Shown: positions 35,951-49,575, numbered from the stretch's first letter. The stretch is 64,000 nt of DNA from Glandiceps talaboti (GCF_964340395.1 NC_135553.1:28751449-28815448); one strand, 5' to 3'. Made by a program: numbers and translations. Notes: generated by a model not told the origin, from the sequence alone.

Positions 35951-36837
35951 AAACACATGTACACCCAATTTGTGACCAACACATTTCTCCTTACCAGAAA
36001 TCACACTATTTCTTTTTTGATCAGCATATGAAATAAGAAAATAGCACAATGGCGGTGAACCACAACTGTACAGTTTTTAAAAATGTATACCCACATGTTG
36101 AGCCATGCTAGGTATAGGTGTTCATTTACTAATGACTACCCAGTTGCCTATCCAACCCTGTTGTTAACTGCAATATACATAATCGTTTGGCTGTTGCTAT
36201 GGGCATGGTCTTGTTGCTAGGTACATTTAAGGACGTGGTAGCGCTTGCTAGGGCCATTTGTATCAAAATGTTTTGAAGACAATCTGCAGAATAACACTTC
36301 TAGAAACATCTCACCAAGTTTCAGTCTCACTGACCAAGTACTTTTTGTGATAAAAGTTTTTGACCAAAATCCACATTTTTACACCTAATTAGCATATCAC
36401 TGATGAGATCATTACATACTTAATATTTCTTCATCTATACACCCCCAGATGCATCCCCATTAAATTTCAGCCCATCTGCTCCGTAGGTTTGGAATTAAAG
36501 ATCTTTGACCAAAAAATTCACATTTTTAGCCCGAATTTGCATATTACTTACAGAATCATCATGTCATGAACAAATCTTACAACACGCCAAGAACGTTCCT
36601 GGCCACCAAATTTCAGACCAATCTGCCAAGTAGTTTTAGAGTTTTTTTTTGTTTTTTTTTTTACCAAAAATGACATTTTTGACCCAAATCACATACCTGT
36701 GATGTGATCATTTTGTTTGGTATAATTTCCCAACTAGACACCAAAAGTATTCTCCCCACCAAATACCGAGGCAATTGGTCTGGCAGTTTTTGAGCTTGTC
36801 GTCCACACACACAGACATCGCACTATGCCTATAGCAC

Positions 36838-39800
36838 TGTACAACCGACATTTGTAATAATTGCCGAAATTTGTAATAACGCCGATATTTGTAATAAAAA
36901 TCACGTTTTTCATGTAATAAAACCGACATTTGTAATAATTGCCGAAATTTGTAATAATTTCTATGAACGACAAATGTAATAAAAATTGCCGATATTTGTA
37001 ATAAATTTCAGGAAAAAAATGTAATAAAACTGCCGAAATTTGTAATAAAAAATTACATTGAGGAGGGTCCTTCCTTTCACACTAAAACATGGGTTATCTA
37101 AATAAAGAAATACAAGATTGCAAAAACATCACGTCAAACGAAAGTAGATTTAACAAGCATTAATTGAATTGATTAATATAATAATTAATTGAACAATTAA
37201 ACAAGTTATTATTATTTCAATCAATCCGCATATATGTTTGTATGTATGTATGTATGTATGTATGTATGCATGCATGCATGTATGTATGTATGTATGTATG
37301 TATGTATGGTATGGTATGTGATGAGGAAGTGTAAGAATGATTCAACAAACAAACGAACGAATTAACGAACAAAGAAATGGATGAATGAATGAATGAACGA
37401 ACGAACGAACAAATTAATTAATTAGTTAATGGATGGGTGGATGCCATTCATTTGAAGGAACTAATTAATTAATTGATGGATGGATGGATGGATGAATGAA
37501 TGAATGAATGAATGAATGAATGCATGAATGAATGAATGAATGAATGAACGAATTAATTAATGGATGGTTGGATGGATGGATGAATGAATGACTGACTGAA
37601 TGAATGTACACTGTGTAATTCTTAGCGGAGTTTTGTTATATTTTGCAAGCTGCCGGGGATACTGAGCAATTCGACAGAATATATTAGAAAATATGTGTTT
37701 GCATGACATTTACATGAAATTTGTGAGCTTTGTCGCCACTAATGTGTATCGATTTGACTTATACCATCAATGTTTGAGTACAGCATCCCCCTTAAATATC
37801 ATTACAGTGATTTTCTATTCTTCGTCAGTCTATTCAATTTTAGTGGCGTTTTCGAGGATGTGCATGGTTTAGTGAGCTGTGCACTATAGGTAGTAGTTCA
37901 TCATTTTAAATCTGATAGGGAAGGGATTTCAGGGATAGTTGACCAGTAGAGCCTGGAATGAGTTCATGAGTTCTGATTTAGATGAAAGACAGAAAAAAGG
38001 GGAGAATAACGTCTCCCCAATCCCTTTCTCTAAAATAATGAAATCTTATCTCCATTTCAATTAAATCATTATTTTGTGTATTTCAATTTTGAACTTGTAG
38101 AAGGTTTTATAATAGCACAGCCAAATGTTGTTGTGGCCACTATATATAACATTACAACTTGTTTTGTATATTTACAAAGACTTGTATCAATTACGAATAT
38201 ACTTGTAATAAAGATGTTGAAAACTTGTAATAAAATTGCCGACATTTGTAATAAACTGACGACATTTGTATTAATAAAATTGCGGACATTTGTAATAAAC
38301 TGACGACATTTGTATTAATAAAATTGCGGACATTTGTAATAAACGATTGACATTTGTAATAAAATTGCCGACATTTGTAATAAACTAATGACATTTGTAA
38401 TAAAATTGCCAACATTTGTAATAACATTGCCGACATTTGTAATAAACTAACGACATTTGTAATAAAATTACTGACATTTGTAATAAACTAACGACATTTG
38501 TAATAAAATTGCCGACATTTGTAATAAACTAACGACATTTGTAATAAAATTGACGACATTTGTAATAAAATTGCCGACATTTGTAATAAACTAACGACAT
38601 TTGTAATACAATTGACGACATTTGTAATAAACTAAAGACATTTGTAACACAATTGCCGACATTTGTAACGACATTTGAAGTAAAACTGACAATACAAATT
38701 TACAATCAATGCCTCATCTTCACCAATCCTAGATTTCAACAAATTAAACACCTGGATCTAAGAAACTTTATTAAAATTCCATGTGTAAGAACTTATTCTA
38801 CAAGTTAAGCCAGGGAAGTTTTGCGTCGGTATTTAGCACCAAAAATTGATACAGAACTATATTGTTATGTATTTACTTCTATGATTCAACTCCAAAATTC
38901 GAGTTTATCGTTGGTTGGCCTGTCATAGGCTTGTGTTAATAAAACCATCAAGCAAATATTGGCAAGTGATTATGTTTCTTTTTATACATAAGTACAATTA
39001 GTTCACAGACCAACAATAATCGAAAATGGAAACTGGTGTGTGTGTCGCTAGACTTTGGTGAGATATAGCGATATACAGTATCCATAACACCAAGTGTCCG
39101 TAATGTATGATGTCTGAAATATTCGCCTTTATGCATATTAATCTCTTCACACTCACGGACAAGAATATGTCCCTGTAGACTTATTGATATACTAACTAAC
39201 TTGTTTTTAAAAATTACTCATACCAATTACTTCTCAAGCCATTATGAAGCTTTCAATTTTTTGCCCCCAAATGCACCATAAAATGGGTTGTGAAATCGCC
39301 GTTTCTAAGATTTCTAGAGAAATCAGTTTGTTGGTAGTCAACCGACCAGCTAACCAACCAACCAACACTTTGTCCGCAATGATTAAAATATATACATTCG
39401 ATCATACAAGCACGAAGTGTTGATCAAGTGATGGATTGATGATGCTAGTTCGTATATTCATTCATCACTCAGAAGCCTTCACAATCACAAACAACTCATA
39501 CATTCGCCGCTTGTACACTAGAGGAAGTAAGATTTAAGAACTCTAGATAAAATCAGGTTAGAAAACAGATTGAAATTACTTTTTAGCTACCCTCCATATA
39601 GTCTTGCTGCTAGACGTTCGGGCTTTCTTTCGATGCTATAACTATAAGCGAACGAAGTTCGCATGTGAGGGCTTGCTCGGATGTTCCATCCTCGATAGCG
39701 TTGTTCGGCTGTGTGTCGTATTTTATCGGAAGAACATCCGAGGACTAGCTGATAGACTACTCTCCATACGCCCGTCTTTCCATCACTCCGATCCGTCAGT

Positions 39801-39875
39801 CAGTCAGCCAGCCAGTCAGTCAGTCAGTCAGTCAGTCAACCAACCGACCAGCCAACCAACTAACCAACCAACAAG

Positions 39876-39919
<44 letters not shown>

Positions 39920-40278
39920 CAAAGACTCAAAGATCCAAGTGGCTGACATAATTGTTGTAAATTAATTCTAGGAAGCCTGTAATGACGATATTATAAATCC
40001 CTTCTAAGTTTAGAATGAGTAACTCCATTTCTTTGAAAGTCAGAGAGGAACCCCCTTAACTTTTTTTTATTACAAATTTCGGCAGGTTTATTACATAATT
40101 TTTTCTGAAATTTATTACAAATATCGGCTATTTTTATTACAATTGTCGTTCACAGAAATTATTACAAATGTCGTCAGTTTATTACAAATATCGACAATTT
40201 ATTACAAATGTCGGCAATTTTATTACAAATTTTGGTTTATTACAAATTTCGGCAATTATTACAAATGTCGGTTGTACA
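36838..40278. mobile_element. 3,441-bp TIR element B with tandem-repeat ends and 6-bp TSD
   Basis: Perfect inverted termini TGTACAACCGACATTTG...CAAATGTCGGTTGTACA are flanked by TAGCAC direct repeats. Each end is an array of ~20-bp units (GACATTTGTAATAA plus a short spacer) at 36845-37060 and, inverted, 40062-40275. A longer direct array of the same unit sits inside (38200-38690). The core also has ATGT/GATG/ATGA tetranucleotide runs (37220-37610) and CAGT/GATT runs (39795-39920). No transposase. TGT...ACA termini with a 6-bp duplication do not by themselves fix the superfamily. Confidence 0.88.
38200..38690 (+). repeat. ~20-bp tandem array inside element B
   Basis: About 23 copies of GACATTTGTAATAAA followed by ATTGCC, CTAAC or CTGAC variants. 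The alternation of the two spacer types gives a loose two-unit period (~38-41 bp). Same unit as the terminal arrays. Confidence 0.88.
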
Positions 40279-40318
40279 TAGCACTACTGAAGCTTATCAG
40301 TTCAGTTGTGCCAAAAAT

Positions 40319-40773
40319 TACAATTAAAAATTGAAATTTGTAGAGAAATGAATTTCTGTTCTATATAGAACTTTATTCAGTATAGACTTTTCCAATTAAG
40401 TGTGCCCTCTAGACATTACACACATCTGTAATGTAAATGGTCAGATGGTGGGTATGAATTCTTAATCCTCTTTCTCCCAAATCATACCCATTTTTGTAGG
40501 AACAAATACCCTTTCTGACCCCTTCTGAGAAGTAGGTTTAATTTTATAATAATGACACAACAACAGCAAGACAAAGAAAATTTTTATTACTGACCAATTA
40601 ATTCAGTTATGCACAATTTGTGATGTCAAAAGAACATCTTTCTAGGTTATTTATGTAACTTCTCTTCATCACCACTAAAGGGTGTTATTTCTCTTATATA
40701 CTAGCAGTCATTCTAGTACTAGTAGTAGATGCATTCATTGGAAGAGGTCTAAAAAATTTACAGTAGTCTCTAA
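40319..40773. other. no gene seen
   Basis: AT-rich spacer between two family A copies. Confidence 0.5.
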
Positions 40774-41812
40774 TAGCACCAATGGCATTGTAGCACAACT
40801 GTATTTGATTGTTGTTATGGACGTGGTCTTGTTGCTAGGGGTATTTGCATACATTTTTGGCATCTTTATTACCTTGCCTACCCTTTCCACTTTTCATCTT
40901 TGCAATAGAAACCATCATTTAGCTGTTGCTATCGGCATGGTCCTGTTGCTAGGCATATTTAATTACACATTTTTTTAATCTTTAGTCACTTACCTACCCA
41001 TCCCTGTTGTTGTCATTGTATCTTTATAATATAAACCGTTTCACTGTTGCTAAGCGTGTGGTCATGGTTGCTAAGGCTAATTGTGTTGAAATCTTTTCAA
41101 CAATAACTGCATAATAATACCTCCAGAAACATCTGCACCAAGTTTCAAGCCATTCATCATGCAGTTTCAAGATATAAGTTTTTTACCAAAATTGAGATTT
41201 TTAGACCTGATTTGCATATCTCTGATATACAGCATATCCCTGATATATGAATACAGCTTCATTTACACATCCCCAGATGCATCCCCATTAAATTTCAGCC
41301 CAATCTGCTCTGTAGTTTGGGAAATATATATTTTTGACATTTTTGGATGTAGTTTGCATATCATCATTCTTAATATAAACACCCTGAAGAAAGTTCCCAC
41401 CAAATTTCAGCCTAATCTACACAATAGTTTTGCAATTAAAGATTTTCGATCACAAAGACAGATTTTTATACCTAATTTGCATATCACTGATGGGATCATA
41501 CTGTCATGAAGAATTCTTATTCTAAATACCTCTATGAAGGTTCAAACCAAATTTCAGATCGATCTGCTGAGTAGTTTTGAAGTTTTTTGACCAAAAATCA
41601 CATTTTCTTTACCCAAATCACACACCAGAGGTAAGATCATATTGATTTGAACAATTTCCCAACAAGACACCCAAGGTAGTACACACACCAAATATCACAG
41701 CAATCGGTCCAGTAGTTTTTTACTTTAAGTTGTTTATACACACACACACAGACAGACACTTTGCCATGCCTATGGCACTACTGAACCTTATCAGTTCAGA
41801 TGTGCTAAAAAT
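40774..41812 (+). mobile_element. family A copy 3
   Basis: 5' end AGCACCAATGGCATTGTAGC, three diverged monomers (40800-41080), the CCAAATTTCAGCC.AATCTG 3' blocks, a short (CA)n with CAGACAGACA and 3' end TCAGTTCAGATGTGCTAAAA. Confidence 0.8.
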
Positions 41813-41980
41813 GATATGTTTCTTGCTGAAAAGTGTATGTTACGAAGGCAGTGATAAGTTACTTTTATAATAATATTTGATTTTTAACACTGTAATTTAT
41901 CTCCTTATGTGGCAAGACAATGGAATTTAGAATGATAATTTCTCCCGGCACATAGACATTATTACCTGTGAATTAAAACA

Positions 41981-42436
41981 GAATGGTATTGGTTTGTGGT
42001 ATTGGAACAAACATGATACAATACAAAACATCATACAATGTATACACAATGGTATTGGTCTGGCGTATTGGTACAGACATGATGCAATACAAACATAATT
42101 ACAATTCACGCAATGGTATTGGTCTGGGGTATTGGAACAGACGTGATACAATACAAAACATACAATGTATACACAATGGTATTGGTCTGGGGTATTGGAA
42201 CAGACGTGATACAATACAAAACATACAATGTATACACAATGGTATTGGTCTGGGGTATTGGAACAGACGTGATACAATACAAAACATACAATGTATACAC
42301 AATGGTATTGGTCTGGGGTATTGGAACAGACGTGATACAATACAAAACATACAATGTATACACAATGGTATTGGTCTGGGGTATTGGAACAGACATGATA
42401 CAATACAAACATCATACAATGCACACAAAATGGCAT
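41981..42436 (+). repeat. 63-bp satellite, ~7 copies
   Basis: Monomer GGTATTGGTCTGGGGTATTG then GAACAGACGTGATACAATAC and AAAACATACAATGTATACAC. The four central copies are identical; edge copies diverge. The period is a multiple of three, so several frames stay open on both strands. These frames are by-products. Confidence 0.93.
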
Positions 42437-42771
42437 AGTGTACAGATATTTGCCATGTTTTACAAATTGCTGTCCTGCATGTTATGTCAATTAAAGCCAT
42501 GCAAGGTCTGTACGCAGACTAATAATATGACAATTCACCACAATAAGGCATAACATGGATGACACCCATGAAGTACACATCACATCATAATAATATATCA
42601 TTAATTAATGCATGTGATAAAGTGTTCACTACAACTTCTTTCATGTTGATTCAATTAATTTGCATTTGAAAAGTAAATGTTAGGTGATTGCCATGGGAGC
42701 ATACTAGAACGTAAATGAAGTGGGTATTACTCTGCCACATTCAATTAAGTTACTACTGTCTCATAAAAATA
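42437..42771. other. no gene seen
   Basis: Short AT-rich spacer between the 63-bp satellite and family A copy 4. Confidence 0.5.
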
Positions 42772-44526
42772 CCATCAATGGCGTTGTAGCACAACTGTAG
42801 TTTTTTAAAATGTTATCCATATGCTAGTCCATGCTAACAATAGGTGTTCATTTGCTGAATAACTATCCAGTTGCCGATCCAACCATGTTGCTATCTTTAC
42901 GATAAATGCTATCATTTGGCTGTTGCTATGGGCGTGGTCATGTTGTTAGATATATTTGCATACATTTATGTATGTTTTTGTTCACTTGTGTATGAATTCC
43001 TGATATTGTCTTTGCAATACACGTGATCATTTGGCTGTTGCTATGGGCATGGTCTTGTTGCTAGGCAAATTTACATACATTTTTTGAATGTTTATTCAAT
43101 TGTCTATTAAACCCCATTGTTATCTTTGTGAAATACACCACCGTTTGGCTGTTGCTATGGGCGTGGTCATGGTTACTAGGGTATTTGCATACATTTTTTG
43201 AATGTTTATTCATTTGTCTATTAAACCCCATTGTTATCTTTGTGAAATACACCACCGTTTGGCTGTTGCTATGGGCGTGGTCATGGTTACTAGGGTATTT
43301 GCATACATTTTTTGAATGTTTATTCATTTGTCTTTCTATTCCTGTTGTTATCTTTGCAATATATGTGATTATTTGGCTGTTGCTATGGGTGTGGTCTTGT
43401 TGCTATGCAAATTTACATACATTTTTTGAATGTTTATTCAATTGTCTATTAAACCCTATTGTTATCTTTGTGAAATACACCACCGTTTGGCTGTTGGTAT
43501 GGGCGTGGTCATGGTTACTAGGGTATTTGCATACATTTTTTGAATGTTTATTCATTTGTCTATTAAACCCCATTGTTATCTTTGTGAAATACACCACCGT
43601 TTGGCTGTTGCTATGGGCGTGGTCATGGTTACTAGGGTATTTGCATACATTTTTTGAATGTTTATTCATTTGTCTTTCTATTCCTGTTGTTATCTTTGCA
43701 ATATATGTGATTATTTGGCTGTTGCTATGGGTGTGGTCTTGTTGCTATGCAAATTTACATACATTTTTTGAATGTTTATTCAATTGTCTATTAAACCCTG
43801 TTGTTATCTTTGTGAAATACACCACTGTTTAGCTGTTGCTATGGGCGTGGTCATGGTTGCTAGGGTATTTGCATACATTTTTTTTTGAATGTTTACTCAC
43901 TTGCCTACCAGATGATGTTGTTATTTGACCAAAATATACTGCCATTTGGTTGTTGCTAAAGGGCGTGGTCATGGTCGCTAGGGCCAATTTTGTCAAAATA
44001 TTTTGACGAAAATCTGCAGAATAAGTTTCAGAAACATCTCGCCAAGTTTCAGACTCATTGACCAAGTACTTTTTGAGATATAAGTTTTTGACCAAAAATG
44101 AACATTCTTACACCTAATTTGCATATCACTCATGGAATCATTGTATGCTTAATATATCTTCGTCCATACATCTCTAGATGCATCCACATAAAATTTCAGC
44201 CCAATCTGCTCAGTAGTTTTGGAATTATAGATTTTTAACCAAAAAGACACATTTTTAGCCCTAATTTACATATCACTGATGGAATCATCATGTCATGAAC
44301 AAATCTTACTTTACACCCCCTAAAGAATCTTCCCACCAAATTTCGCACCAATCTGCCTAGTAGTTTCTGAGTTTAAGTTTTTTGACCAAAAATCACATTT
44401 TTTGACCCAAATCACACACCTGTGATGCGATCATTTTGATTTGAACAATTTCCCAACTAGACACCCAAGGTAATGGACCTACCAAATATCATGGCAATCG
44501 GTTTAGCAGTTTTTGACTTTAAGTTG

Positions 44527-44596
<70 letters not shown>

Positions 44597-44650
44597 GATG
44601 CTGGGCGATCCCTATAGCACTACTGAACCTCAGTTCAGTTGTGCTAAAAA
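42772..44650 (+). mobile_element. family A copy 4, longest monomer array
   Basis: 5' end GCGTTGTAGCACAACTGTAG, about nine monomers (42910-43960), 3' blocks, (CA)n at 44531-44591, and 3' end CTCAGTTCAGTTGTGCTAAA. Within the array a three-monomer block of 342 bp is repeated in tandem (43061-43402 and 43403-43744), a higher-order repeat. The 234-residue plus frame and the 88-residue minus frames arise because the monomers are multiples of three. Confidence 0.85.
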
Positions 44651-46170
44651 TACAGACTAGAAATGCGGTTTTTCCCTTGATGTGATGGTGTCACTTATTT
44701 GCTGTAGCAGTAATCTTTTAATCCTAATTAGGGGCCATTGTTTATGTATGAAGTTGCGATGTTATGTTTCATCACCTAAAGTAACACGATATTTGGGCTT
44801 GAGTACCTGCAATAATTGTAGCGTTTGATGTGATTTTAAGACTTTTTCTTCTGTGTTTGTACTTTTTATCGTTCAGATGTTTAACTGGAAGCAAAGCTAT
44901 AATTCCTGCATTAAACGTAAACGTAAATAGACGGAAGCCATTCAGATCAGAATCGCAAAGTTGGGTGATAGAGGGATTGTGGTTGGGTGGATTATTCTGC
45001 TAAATTACACCTTGCCTGCCAAAAAATCACACATTTCCTAACGCCAACATTAATTACGGAGCCTTCAAGGCCCAAGAAGTGTTCAGAGGTACCCCAATTT
45101 CTGTCAAAATCAGCAAATGTAGCACTTCAATTTCCGTCTGCCAAATGTAGCAATGCATGGCATACAGCGGGCAGTACACTGACATATCGCTCATGTTTTC
45201 CGCGTGATTTTGGTTAACACTACAGGAATTTGTAGCGTTGCTCCCCGTTAAACATCAGAACAAAAAAATGGGCATAAAAACAAGAAAAAGATCTCAAAAT
45301 CACAGCAAACCCTACACTCAGCTGGGGCCAGAGATACATCCCAACTGGATGTTGACAGTCTGTCAGACGGAAAACGTGTTCCCATGTATGTACTGTAGTA
45401 TACATTGCATAATGCATACTTGTAACTGTATCAGGTTGTTAGTTAAGTGTTCCGACATTTCCTAACGCTAACATTAATTACGGGTCTATGGTATTACCAA
45501 ACACTACTGTTGACGTGGATTGTGACAGTGAAATGTTAGAGTTTGACTGTGAATGAAATGAAATTTTTTTGGTAACTGACTTTTATGACTCCGACAACAA
45601 GGACGACCAATATCGACATATGATCAAAGATGTATGATCGATCAAGCAACAAAATAAAAAACAAGCGACCTATCGGTCAGAATAGCTCCGCTGTTTTTTT
45701 TTTTAATTTAATTTTTTATTTTGGTGACATGTAGAAGTGCACGGTTCAGGTCTTCAGCTCTTCACTATGCAGTTTTGTTTTAGCGATGCAATAAAGTGGT
45801 TAGTGGAAACGTTTCATATGATGTCTCACTATAAAACACATTTTACACAGAAGTTGGTAATGTATTGTACTTTTATACCATAGTCACCATTTTATAACAA
45901 AAATCTACTGTTATGAAAAATTGCACACAATCTCAGAAAAAAATGACTGGGAAATGCACACAAGAAAAAGAAAAAAAGAGGATTTTGAGGTTGGCTATAA
46001 ATAATTCCAGTGTCTTACAGCTGTAACCCTGGAAAATTTTAATGATGAATGAAATAAACTAGGGATCTAAAATAATTTTGAGGCAATTTCAATTTCAATT
46101 TTCTAACAAATTTACAAAGTCAACAACATTCAACTTGTACTAGTTGTGGTAGATATATATAGGGAAGAAA
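44651..46170. other. no supported gene; one 27-bp direct repeat
   Basis: The phrase ATTTCCTAACGCNAACATTA plus ATTACGG occurs at 45033-45059 and 45456-45483, bracketing short frames on both strands (44987-45217 plus; 45220-45417 minus) that I cannot support. The rest is AT-rich. Confidence 0.4.
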
Positions 46171-46709
46171 TGTATTAATCGCCATCTTAGTTTCCGTACG
46201 GCGACAATCTCAAGTACCCGAAAGAGAGTCATTCTCAGCCATACGTTACAGTGGTAACACTCGTTCATGTTCGGTTACCTTTCACAAAGAAAACACAACG
46301 AAATGGTTGAAATGATCTTTTTTGTATTTCTTTTCATCACAACAACAAAATCTGCGTGATCAAAAGTGTTGTAAACTAAACCAGAAAGAATTATCGGACT
46401 GGCTAAACTTCCCGATGAACTGGAGTAAGGTCCTACTACTTCCAAGTAAGCCTCGATAGTACTATAGTACATGAGAAAATCGTCTCAAACTGGCGATACA
46501 ACTTTCAAAATATAACTTGACATGTCTTCATTTGTTAGAGTTGTACAATTCAAGACGGGTTTTCACTCGAAAACAACAATTCTGTGAATAATGACACTCT
46601 GAACGCAGCGATTTCTCGGACGATGTTACCACTGTAACGTATGGCTGACAACGACTTGCTTCCGGGTTAGTCCCTCGTGCATAAGGGTGGATTGTCGGCG
46701 ATTAATACA
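46171..46709. mobile_element. 539-bp TIR element (MITE-like)
   Basis: Ends TGTATTAATCGCC and GGCGATTAATACA are inverted. Pairing continues with gaps to CAGCCATACGTTACAGTGGT / its complement (46229-46256 and 46622-46648), so the TIRs are about 90 bp. Non-coding. No clear target duplication. Confidence 0.8.
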
Positions 46710-46854
46710 CACATCGTCTGATATTTTAATTCACAGTGTTTCTTGTGACCGGCGCCTGTCAGCAGACTCTGCCATTTTTTTCATCATTCCATTGTATTTA
46801 AACCTTGTACTTGACATTTCGCAATATTTATATTTCTCAACAAAATACCTCAAC

Positions 46855-47022
46855 ATGCCTCACTTCGCTCGTACTCAAAGCAGCCCCGCGCGTAGTCCTG
46901 CTTGCATACGGAGGAATTCGGGACTCGATTCTGACAATTGTCCCTCCCCTCCGGTGTTTAGAGTCAAGTCAGTAATACAGACTCGTGCACCCGAGGACTA
47001 CCCCGCGCGGTATGATCACTGA
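46855..47022 (+). CDS. possible 55-residue ORF just after the MITE, unrecognised
   Basis: ATG in a reasonable context (CTCAACATGC) opens a frame unusually rich in Pro, Ser and Arg for this AT-rich region (MPHFARTQSSPARSPACIRR...), ending TGA at 47020-47022. The local rise in GC and CpG suggests a former 5' exon or a young unique sequence. No domain and no homolog recognised. A splice donor inside (TCAGTAATAC) cannot be excluded. Confidence 0.25.
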   Translation: MPHFARTQSSPARSPACIRRNSGLDSDNCPSPPVFRVKSVIQTRAPEDYPARYDH

Positions 47023-49575
47023 CACTGATGACATGATGAGAGAGAACCTTTTCGGATTTACATGTAAAACGGGGAAAGATACGCAAAACATAATGCAAAG
47101 TCTGAAGCCAAATTAAAGTTGTAATTATTTTAATTATTTTTACTTGCCAAATATTTGCATTTTGGAAAGGCAAGACACGTTCATGTCATTTAACTTTACA
47201 TGTGAACTGTCGGCCATAACTTCAACCGCATGCCTGGCATGCCCTTCCTTACGCAAGTTGTCTGAATTCTGGTTCACTGTCATTCCAAATTGCACGACAA
47301 TATAGAATTAACCACAAGTTACATGTTATCTGAAAACATCACACTTTTATAGTGGGTCTGAAGTGTGATTTTAGTGAGTACCAAGAACGTCCTGTGTTGA
47401 TACTCAAGATACTTGCTGTGGAAAATCGCTCGGTCGAATGAGGTCACCTCCAGCTTCTGGTCGAATCAGGATAGAGTATGCAAATGAGGATGTTGCGGAC
47501 TGGCTGATTATGTAGAAGGGTGCAGAATTGGATTTGAAGTTTACAACCCTGTTTCGAACAAACGCTTGTCATTTGGGCGCCCAATGCGTAGAATTATGAC
47601 TTTAGCACATATTACATTGCTTGTTTGACGTCAATAGTGTCTTTTGAAAAGTGGCAGTTTACTTAAAGTCTCGTCGACTGATTTCCAATATGGCGTCGGT
47701 CATTATGCTCATTAACATATTCATTTTTTTTTTCAAATTACAAAAAAAACACATAAAAAATAAAAATGAGGATGTGCTGACTTGAAATTAACAAATCTGA
47801 GTAAGCTACCCCCTGCGCATCAACACGCCAGATATCAAAGCAATCTAATAAGAGGTTTTCAAGGAGTTGATGAAAATGACATTTTATGAAAAAAAATCAT
47901 AAAAAATTGAAAATGGCACAGATCAACTTGGCATGAACAAATCTGAATAGCCTCCCCCCAGGGAACATGCACACCAAATACCTAAGAATACTGACTGTCA
48001 CTTCCGGAGAAAATAATGAAAATATAAAAGTTTGACGGACACCTATGATTCACTCTACTCTCTATACCTCAATACCCACCTATACCTAAAGCTACGCTTT
48101 CAGCTTTCGCTGACAGCGGAGCTAAAAACTTACGGGCTACAAGCAAGGGACAATAGTAGAGTCGAAGTGTAGTTTATTTTTTCTTCCGTAGAGAAGAGAT
48201 GTATTAGTGGGTAAAAAGCTGTGTCTGTGTCTGTCTGTGTCATCATTTTCTCCAAAACGGCTGGCTCAATTCAAACAAAATTTTGTACACATGTTCCATA
48301 GGGTAATGGCAAGAATTGATTAGGTTTTCGTAAACATTGCACACTTCTAATTCATTATAACTTGGTACATACATTTGCGATACCAAAGCACACCTGTGCT
48401 GAAAATATTACTAATGTAGCTTTTAGTTTTAATAAATTATTGGCATATTTTCAGTAGGCCACAAAAAAGAAAAAAATACTTTCTGGTCAGGAAATGTTGT
48501 CTAAAGTGGTGTGACTTTATCACTATTTTCTAAAAAAACGACTGGCTCAATTCAAACAAAATTTATTGTATGTGTTCTGTAAGATAGTGACAAGAACTGA
48601 TAAGGTTTAGGTAAACATCCCATGAATATTAACAGGCAGGAAAGGAAAAAATAGTTTCTCGTCAGGAAAGTGGTGCGACGATGCGATTATTTTTTTTACA
48701 TTCTCAACAAATGTTAATCAATCTACTTATCATTGCAGTTACTGTTCTTTTTATTTAGTACTTTACAGCAAGTGTGTATGTGGTGCAGATGTCATAGGCT
48801 AGTTCATGATTAATTTTGCAGTTGTCTTCACTGGTGGCAATTTATGAGTGCTATGCTACAACATTCTGTAAAACTTCACATCACTAACAGCAATGGGCAA
48901 ATAGCAATCAATGAGAAAAAATAACTTATTGCATATGTTCTGTTGTATTCCAACAATTGTCTGTAGGAACGACAATCTCAAAACATTCAGTTTAAATCTG
49001 GTAATCCCTGGCCTACAGTTAGTATCCATTTTTCAAATGAACTTTCAGCAAAATGTAGCATATGTACAACAGCTAGTATATCAATGGACAACTCGATAAT
49101 TCATGTTCTGATTTATCCAAGGGAAAAGACCTATAACCTATCATATTTGAATTCCAGTGTCAAAATCCTTGTAAATATCATATTATGTATTCATAAATAA
49201 AAGTTGCTAGGAACAAGCAACTTCAACAGAGCATAACTCATCTGAAACTGCAGTTATTTTTATTCTGACTGTGTGACGGTCTTCGTTTCCGGTCATAGAC
49301 TACACTTACTAACCGTTGACCATTGTGACTACAAGAACTTTGCAGATATTATTTGTATATAGTATTAATACCAAATGCATATATTTAGTAAATTTGACCA
49401 AAAATGACATTTTTTTATTTTTTTTCACCCAAAATTGACATTTTTGACAAAAATCTTGAGGTTTTCAAGATCTCAGTAGATGTTTATTGCTTGTTGTATA
49501 CTTATAACAAATATGGATACTTGAAACAAAATTAACATTAAATATTTGGTAAATTTGACCAAAAATGTCATTTTT
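47023..49575. other. no gene seen; two family G fragments
   Basis: 48268-48340 and 48550-48630 match the segment following family C at 14650-14740. The stretch near 47840-48060 has CACACCAAATACC/GACGGACACC phrases typical of dispersed repeats with TGACGGAC-like tails. No ORF supported. Confidence 0.5.

Larger units (their letters stand above)
36042..40318 (+). mobile_element. family A copy 2, interrupted by element B
   Basis: Left part 36042-36837 carries the 5' end (CACAACTGTACAGTTTTTAA), one monomer (TTGCTATGGGCATGG) and the 3' blocks. The copy resumes at 40279 with the family end (TTATCAGTTCAGTTGTGCCA). The host sequence TAGCAC is duplicated at 36832-36837 and 40279-40284. Confidence 0.85.

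Noticed and set aside
41927-42553. Five overlapping long frames (100-169 residues) on both strands
   Set aside because: By-products of the 63-bp satellite, whose period is a multiple of three; no frame is favoured.
43128-43832. 234-residue Trp/Leu-rich membrane-like protein
   Set aside because: Translation of the 114-bp family A monomer array; the minus strand is equally open in blocks and edge copies destroy the frame.
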